From: Actinomycetales bacterium
GTDB taxonomy: Bacteria > Actinomycetota > Actinomycetes > Actinomycetales > Cellulomonadaceae
Assembly: GCA_012514545.1 (NCBI GenBank)
Contig: JAAZAC010000011.1
Coordinates: forward strand, 1-9,901
Direction: 5' to 3'
Length of the DNA: 9,901 nucleotides
Made by a program: the position numbers and the translations under genes
The notes under the pieces: generated by a model
The model's input: the letters and a program-made list of their open reading frames with translations, nothing else
Database searches by the model: none
Told to the model about the DNA's origin: nothing
Part shown: in pieces, positions 5,907 to 9,901 of the stretch
Numbering within the stretch: position 1 is the first letter of the stretch
How the letters are laid out: each line of letters opens with the position of its first letter

Positions 5907-6950
5907 ATGGCCGTCGTCACCATGCGACAGCTGCTCGAGAGCGGTGTCCACTTCGGGCACCAGACCCGGCGCTGGAACCCGAAGATGAAGCGCTTCATCT
6001 TCACCGAGCGCAACGGCATCTACATCGTCGACCTCCAGCAGACCGTCGCCTACATCGACCGCGCGTACGCGTTCGTCCGCGAGACCGTCGCCCGTGGCGG
6101 CACGGTGCTCTTCGTCGGCACGAAGAAGCAGGCGCAGGAGCCCGTCGCCGAGCAGGCCGCCCGGGTCGGCATGCCGTACGTCAACCAGCGCTGGCTGGGC
6201 GGCATGCTCACGAACTTCCAGACCGTCAACAAGCGCCTCCAGCGGCTCAAGGAGCTCGAGGAGATCGACTTCGACGACGTGGCGGGCAGCGGCTTCACGA
6301 AGAAGGAGCTGCTCATCATGCGCCGCGAGAAGGACAAGCTCGCGAAGACGCTGGGCGGCATCCGCGACATGAACCGCCTGCCCGCGGCGGTGTGGGTCGT
6401 CGACACCAACAAGGAGCACCTCGCCGTCGACGAGGCCCGCAAGCTCGGCATCCCGGTCGTGGCGATCCTCGACACGAACTGCGACCCCGACCTCGTCGAC
6501 TACGCGATCCCCGGGAACGACGACGCCATCCGCGCCGTCGCGCTGCTGACCCGCGTGATCGCCGACGCCGTCGCCGAGGGCCTCATCGCCCGGCACGCGG
6601 GCCCGACGGCGGACGCCGCCGAGGGTGCGGCCGTCGAGGCCGAGCCGCTCGCCGAGTGGGAGCGCGAGCTCCTCGCCGGTGCGGGCGACGCGGCCGCCCC
6701 GGCCGCCGAGGCCGCCCCGGCTGCCCTGGCCGCCACCGAGGCCACCGAGGCGCCTGCCGAGGCCGCGCCGGCCGAGAAGGCCACCAAGGCCCGCGCCCCC
6801 AAGGCGCCCAAGGCCAAGGCCGAGGCCGAGGCGCCGGCCGAGGAGACCCCCGCCGAGGCTCCGGCCGATGCCGAGGCCCCCGCCGAGGCGGAGACCCCGG
6901 CCGAGGCCGAGTCCGCCGACGAGCCCTCCGCCGAGTCCGCCGAGAAGTGA
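5907..6950 (+). CDS. rpsB: 30S ribosomal protein S2 with long C-terminal extension
   Basis: S2 binds the 16S rRNA head-body junction late in 30S assembly and helps recruit S1 where present. The 347-residue product has the complete family core. It starts MAVVTMRQLLESGVHFGHQ, followed by RRWNPKMKRFIF, NGIYIVDLQQT, FVGTKKQAQ (69-77), YVNQRWLGGMLTNF, the coiled-coil region, and VVDTNKE...LGIPVVAILDTNCDP. The core ends near LIARHAG (226-232). After that comes a tail of about 117 residues rich in Ala, Glu and Pro with a basic patch (K291, K294, R296, K299, K302, K304). E. coli S2 has 241 residues and Streptomyces S2 is also extended, but this tail is longer. ATG 5907 has a perfect AGGAGG at 5897-5902. 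An in-frame ATG at 5691 lies within the likely promoter and is not used. It heads the rpsB-tsf pair, with a 41-nt gap to tsf. Confidence 0.97.
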   Translation: MAVVTMRQLLESGVHFGHQTRRWNPKMKRFIFTERNGIYIVDLQQTVAYIDRAYAFVRETVARGGTVLFVGTKKQAQEPVAEQAARVGMPYVNQRWLGGMLTNFQTVNKRLQRLKELEEIDFDDVAGSGFTKKELLIMRREKDKLAKTLGGIRDMNRLPAAVWVVDTNKEHLAVDEARKLGIPVVAILDTNCDPDLVDYAIPGNDDAIRAVALLTRVIADAVAEGLIARHAGPTADAAEGAAVEAEPLAEWERELLAGAGDAAAPAAEAAPAALAATEATEAPAEAAPAEKATKARAPKAPKAKAEAEAPAEETPAEAPADAEAPAEAETPAEAESADEPSAESAEK

Positions 6951-6991
6951 CCGGCCGCCCCCTCGCCCCTTCTGCTGACAAGGACACGTGA

Positions 6992-7831
6992 ATGGCGAAC
7001 TACACCGCCGCTGACATCAAGGCCCTGCGCGAGAGCACGGGCGCGGGCATGCTCGACGTCAAGAAGGCCCTGGACGAGGCCGACGGCGACATCGCGAAGG
7101 CCACGGAGATCATCCGGGTGAAGGGCCTCAAGGGCATCGCGAAGCGCGAGAGCCGCGCGGCCTCCGACGGCCTCGTGGCGGCGCACGTCGGCGACGCCGG
7201 CGACGGCCAGGTGGGCGTGCTCATCGAGCTGAACTCCGAGACGGACTTCGTCGCGAAGAACGAGAAGTTCATCGCGCTCGCCGACGCCGTCCTCGCCGCC
7301 GCGGTCGCGGCCGGCACCGACGACGTCGCGACGGTCCTCGCCGCCGACGCCGGCGGGCGCACGGTCCAGGCCGCGATCGACGAGACCGCCGCCGTCATCG
7401 GCGAGAAGCTGCAGCTGCGCCGCGTCGCGCGCGTCACCGCGCCGCGCGTGACCGTCTACCTGCACAAGGTCAACAAGGACCTGCCGCCGCAGGTGGGCGT
7501 GCTCGTCGGCACGGACGAGGCGGGCGCCGCCGTCGCGAAGGACGTCGCGATGCACGTCGCCGCGTTCTCCCCGGCCTACCTCACGCGCGAGGACGTCCCC
7601 GCGGAGACCGTCGCCGACGAGCGGCGGATCGCCGAGGAGACCGCGCGCAACGAGGGCAAGCCCGAGGCCGCGCTGCCGAAGATCGTCGACGGCCGCATGA
7701 ACGGCTTCTACAAGGAGAACGTCCTGGTCGACCAGGCGTTCGCGAAGGACCCGAAGAAGTCGGTCGGCCAGGTGCTCGCCGAGGCCGGCGGCACGGTGAC
7801 CGCCTTCGTGCGCTTCCGCGTGGGAGCCTGA
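6992..7831 (+). CDS. tsf: Translation elongation factor Ts
   Basis: EF-Ts is the guanine-nucleotide exchange factor that recycles EF-Tu-GDP during elongation in the cytoplasm. The 279-residue protein has the N-terminal UBA-like domain (ADIKALRESTGAGMLDVKKAL, about 7-27, through KGLKGIAKRESRAASDG). The conserved TDFVAKN motif lies at 84-90; its D-F pair inserts into EF-Tu to disrupt Mg2+ and nucleotide binding. Two core subdomains follow, with VAMHVAAFSP and the C-terminal KSVGQVLAEAGGTVTAFVRFRVG signature. The length is typical. ATG 6992 has AAGGA at 6980-6984, spaced 7 nt. It is 41 nt after rpsB, so the two are almost certainly co-transcribed, as in most bacteria. A strong hairpin begins 8 nt after the stop and probably ends or attenuates this two-gene transcript. 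Confidence 0.97.
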   Translation: MANYTAADIKALRESTGAGMLDVKKALDEADGDIAKATEIIRVKGLKGIAKRESRAASDGLVAAHVGDAGDGQVGVLIELNSETDFVAKNEKFIALADAVLAAAVAAGTDDVATVLAADAGGRTVQAAIDETAAVIGEKLQLRRVARVTAPRVTVYLHKVNKDLPPQVGVLVGTDEAGAAVAKDVAMHVAAFSPAYLTREDVPAETVADERRIAEETARNEGKPEAALPKIVDGRMNGFYKENVLVDQAFAKDPKKSVGQVLAEAGGTVTAFVRFRVGA

Positions 7832-7839
7832 GACCCGAG

Positions 7840-7877
7840 GTTGCGGCCCGCGTCCCGGCAGGGTCGCGGGCCGCAAC
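7840..7877 (+). terminator. Strong hairpin between tsf and pyrH, probable terminator or attenuator
   Basis: A perfect 13-bp stem pairs GTTGCGGCCCGCG (7840-7852) with CGCGGGCCGCAAC (7865-7877). Inside it, after one T-T mismatch, CCC (7854-7856) pairs with GGG (7861-7863) over a GGCA tetraloop. There is no following U-tract, which is usual for actinobacterial terminators. It begins 8 nt after the tsf stop and ends 53 nt before pyrH. Termination is inferred; partial read-through into pyrH is likely because no clear pyrH promoter is seen in the remaining gap. Confidence 0.75.
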
Positions 7878-7930
7878 CGCACCCGTGCAGCACATCGGCA
7901 AGGGCCGGCGACGGCGGAGGGCGAGGGGCA

Positions 7931-8677
7931 GTGGCGGACACCGGGCAGCAGACCGCGGACGGGAGGCGGCGCGCGCGGCGCGTCCTCCTCAAGCTCTCGG
8001 GCGAGACGTTCGGGGGCGGCGGCGTCGGCCTCGCGCCCGACGTCGTCCGGCGGGTCGCGGAGGAGATCGCGGCGGCCGTCCGCGAGGGCGTGCAGGTCGC
8101 CGTCGTCGTCGGGGGAGGCAACTTCTTCCGGGGCTCGGAGCTGACCAAGAGCGGGCTCGACCGGGCGCGCGCCGACTACATGGGCATGCTCGGCACCGTC
8201 ATGAACTGCCTGGCCCTGCAGGACTTCCTCGAGCAGGCCGGGGTGCACACGCGCGTGCAGACGGCGATCGCGATGGGGCAGGTCGCCGAGCCGTACATCC
8301 CGCTGAAGGCGATCCGGCACATGGAGAAGGGCCGCGTCGTCATCTTCGGTGCGGGCGCGGGGCTGCCCTACTTCAGCACGGACACGGTGAGCGTCCAGCG
8401 CGCGCTGGAGACCCACTGCGACGAGGTGCTCATGGGCAAGAACGGGGTCGACGGCGTCTACAGCGCCGACCCCCGCCACGACCCGACGGCGACCCGCTAC
8501 GAGCAGCTCACCTACACCGAGGCCCTCGTCAGCGGCCTGGAGGTGATGGACGCGACCGCGCTGAGCATGTGCCGCGACAACGGCGTGCGGATGCGCGTCT
8601 TCGGCATGGAGACCGAAGGCAACGTCACGCGGGCGCTGCGGGGTGAGAGGATCGGGACGCTGCTCACGGAGTCCTGA
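7931..8677 (+). CDS. pyrH: Uridylate kinase (UMP kinase)
   Basis: PyrH phosphorylates UMP to UDP with ATP, an essential step in pyrimidine nucleotide synthesis. It is a cytoplasmic hexamer of the amino acid kinase fold. The 248-residue protein carries the phosphate-binding LKLSGE (20-25), the glycine loop GGGNFFRG (61-68), and GAGAGLPYFSTDT (140-152). The last is the actinobacterial form of the segment that binds UMP and ATP phosphates. It is followed by GVDGVYSADPR and the C-terminal ALRGERIGTLL. The length is slightly above the ~240 usual, owing to a basic N-terminal lead of about 17 residues. GTG 7931 is chosen: GGAGGG at 7916-7921 is 9 nt upstream and the family start follows. An upstream in-frame TTG at 7841 lies inside the terminator-like hairpin and is not used. 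It is followed after 39 nt by frr. Confidence 0.96.
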   Translation: MADTGQQTADGRRRARRVLLKLSGETFGGGGVGLAPDVVRRVAEEIAAAVREGVQVAVVVGGGNFFRGSELTKSGLDRARADYMGMLGTVMNCLALQDFLEQAGVHTRVQTAIAMGQVAEPYIPLKAIRHMEKGRVVIFGAGAGLPYFSTDTVSVQRALETHCDEVLMGKNGVDGVYSADPRHDPTATRYEQLTYTEALVSGLEVMDATALSMCRDNGVRMRVFGMETEGNVTRALRGERIGTLLTES

Positions 8678-8716
8678 CCGCAGGACCCGCCGCCGTCACG
8701 AGTCGAAGGAGCATCG

Positions 8717-9274
8717 GTGATCGACGACACCCTCCTCGCCGCCGAGGAGAAGATGGACAAGGCCATCGAGGTCGCCAAGGAGGACTTCGCGACCATCCGG
8801 ACGGGCCGGGCGAACCCCAGCATGTTCGCCAAGATCCTCGTCGACTACTACGGGACGCCGACGCCGCTGCAGCAGCTGGCGTCCTTCCAGACCCCCGAGG
8901 CCCGCACGATCCTCGTCTCGCCGTACGACATGAGCTCGATGAAGGCGATCGAGCGCGCGATCCGGGACTCCGACCTGGGCGTCAACCCCACCGACGACGG
9001 CAAGGTCATCCGCGTGGTGCTCCCGCAGCTCACCGAGGAGCGCCGCCGCGACTACGTCAAGCTCGCCCGGCACAAGGCCGAGGAGGCCCGCGTCGCGATC
9101 CGCAACGTGCGCCGGCACGCGAAGGACGAGCTCGACCGGATCGTGCGCGACGGCGAGGCCGGCGAGGACGAGGTGCGCCGGGCCGAGAAGTCGCTCGACG
9201 ACCTCACGCACAAGCACTCCGCCGCGGTCGACGAGCTGCTCAAGCACAAGGAGGCCGAGCTGCTCGAGGTCTGA
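8717..9274 (+). CDS. frr: Ribosome recycling factor
   Basis: RRF works with EF-G to split the post-termination ribosome into subunits. The 185-residue length equals the family standard. Domain I, the three-helix bundle, is built from residues about 1-30 and 105-185. It shows EEKMDKAIEVAKEDFATIRTGRA at the start, PQLTEERRRDYVKLARHKAEEARVAIRNVRR in the middle, and a charged C-terminal helix. The small beta domain II includes YYGTPTPLQQLASF and ILVSPYDMSSMKAIERAI. The arginine of the RTGRA segment and those of RNVRR are conserved in the family. GTG 8717 has AAGGAG at 8706-8711, 5 nt upstream. It sits 39 nt after pyrH in the widespread tsf-pyrH-frr-cdsA order. No hairpin separates it from cdsA, so the three genes are probably one transcript. 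Confidence 0.97.
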   Translation: MIDDTLLAAEEKMDKAIEVAKEDFATIRTGRANPSMFAKILVDYYGTPTPLQQLASFQTPEARTILVSPYDMSSMKAIERAIRDSDLGVNPTDDGKVIRVVLPQLTEERRRDYVKLARHKAEEARVAIRNVRRHAKDELDRIVRDGEAGEDEVRRAEKSLDDLTHKHSAAVDELLKHKEAELLEV

Positions 9275-9300
9275 GCAGCCCGGTCCGCATGACGACACCA

Positions 9301-9314
9301 CCGGAGGGCTCCGG
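9301..9314 (+). promoter_or_regulatory. cdsA: Ribosome site of cdsA inside a small hairpin
   Basis: GGAGGG (9303-9308) is 7 nt before GTG 9316 and is the best ribosome site after frr. It lies within CCGGA (9301-9305) GGGC TCCGG (9310-9314), a 5-bp stem with a 4-nt loop that would partly hide it. Ribosomes finishing frr would not melt it directly unless they re-initiate at ATG 9289. Confidence 0.4.
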
Positions 9315-9315
9315 C

Positions 9316-9901
9316 GTGCCCGCGTCCGCCGCACCCGGCCCGGCGCAGGCCGAGCCCGTGCCCTCGTCCACGCCCGTCGCGGCGACCGGTCGTCGTCGCC
9401 GCACGGCCGGCACCACCGGCCGCACCGGGAGGAACCTGCCGCTGGCCACCGCCGTCGCGGTGGGGCTCGGGGCGGTCGTGGTCGGCGCCCTTCTGCTCGC
9501 CCCGGTCGTGCTCGCGGTGCTCGCCGCGGTGGCGTGCGTCCTGGCCTGCTGGGAGCTGGCGTCGGCGCTGCGCCCCGCGGGGGTCGCCGTCCCGCTGGTG
9601 CCGCTCGCGGTCGGCGGGGTCGCGACCGTGCTCGCCGCCTACGGCGCCGGCACCGACGGGCTGGTGGCCGCGTTCGCGCTGACCGCGGCGGTCGTGGTCG
9701 CCTGGCGGGCGGTCGAGGGCACCGAGGGGTTCGTGCTCGACGCCGCCGCCGGGGTGTTCTGCGCCGTCTACGTCCCGCTCCTGCTGGGCTTCGGGATGCT
9801 CATGCTGCGCGAGGACGACGGCCCCGCGCGGGTCGCCGCCACCATCGTGCTGGTCGCGTGCAGCGACACCGGCGGGTTCTTCGCGGGCGTCCTCCTCGGG
9901 C
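9316..9901 (+). CDS. cdsA: Phosphatidate cytidylyltransferase CdsA, N-terminal part, runs off window
   Basis: CdsA makes CDP-diacylglycerol from phosphatidate and CTP in the membrane, the entry to phospholipid synthesis. Only about 195 codons are in the window, and the frame is open to the last base. From GTG 9316 there is a hydrophilic Pro/Ala-rich head with an RRRR cluster (26-29), then hydrophobic segments beginning LPLATAVAVGLGAVVVGALLL. CWELASAL and further membrane spans follow, up to SDTGGFFAGVLLG at the window edge. That last motif is a strong CdsA landmark; the C-terminal catalytic signature lies outside. GTG 9316 is favoured by GGAGGG 7 nt upstream. ATG 9289, in frame and 14 nt after the frr stop, lacks a ribosome site but would add nine residues and could be used by re-initiation. 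Position directly after frr is the standard order. The identity is sound despite truncation by the window. Confidence 0.9.
   Translation, partial: MPASAAPGPAQAEPVPSSTPVAATGRRRRTAGTTGRTGRNLPLATAVAVGLGAVVVGALLLAPVVLAVLAAVACVLACWELASALRPAGVAVPLVPLAVGGVATVLAAYGAGTDGLVAAFALTAAVVVAWRAVEGTEGFVLDAAAGVFCAVYVPLLLGFGMLMLREDDGPARVAATIVLVACSDTGGFFAGVLLG

Noticed and set aside
6601..6947. Tandem-repeat or CRISPR-like array in the rpsB 3' part
   Set aside because: The repeated GCCGAGGC units are codons of an Ala/Glu-rich protein tail, with no fixed unit length and no spacers.
6500..8479. Long minus-strand open frame antisense to rpsB, tsf and pyrH
   Set aside because: Shadow of high-GC codon bias over three certain genes; no domain, and it crosses two intergenic gaps.

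Overview
This is a stretch of ordinary core chromosome from a high-GC actinobacterium. The DNA is roughly three-quarters G+C, GTG starts are common, and the gene order yraN - comM - dprA - recombinase - WhiG/FliA sigma - M23 peptidase - rpsB - tsf - pyrH - frr - cdsA is the arrangement known from Streptomyces and its relatives. The tyrosine recombinase beside a FliA/WhiG sigma factor suggests a motile actinobacterium of the Cellulomonas/Kineococcus kind, but the genus cannot be fixed from this window.

Region 1 (22-3058, + strand) is a tightly coupled trio: yraN (UPF0102), comM (Mg-chelatase-like AAA+ ATPase) and dprA. Their stop and start codons overlap at both junctions. ComM and DprA handle incoming single-stranded DNA and recombination in naturally transformable bacteria. 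YraN has a nuclease-like fold of unknown role.

Region 2 (3059-4974, + strand) opens with a 150-bp gap that is clearly less GC-rich than its surroundings. It continues with a complete XerC-type tyrosine recombinase and then, overlapping it, a FliA/WhiG sigma factor. A secreted M23-family (LytM-like) protein runs on the opposite strand (5512-4892), and its 3' end overlaps the end of the sigma gene by 83 bp.

Region 3 (5513-9901, + strand) is the translation and growth block. A 394-bp gap carries a likely promoter and structured leader for rpsB. Then come rpsB (S2 with a long Ala/Pro/Glu/Lys tail) and tsf (EF-Ts), a strong hairpin, pyrH (UMP kinase), frr (ribosome recycling factor) and the first part of cdsA (phosphatidate cytidylyltransferase), which runs off the window. 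I found no tRNA, rRNA, mobile element or CRISPR array. I also found no clearly novel system. The observations worth following concern leaders, hairpins, start choices, the antisense overlap and one substituted metallopeptidase residue.
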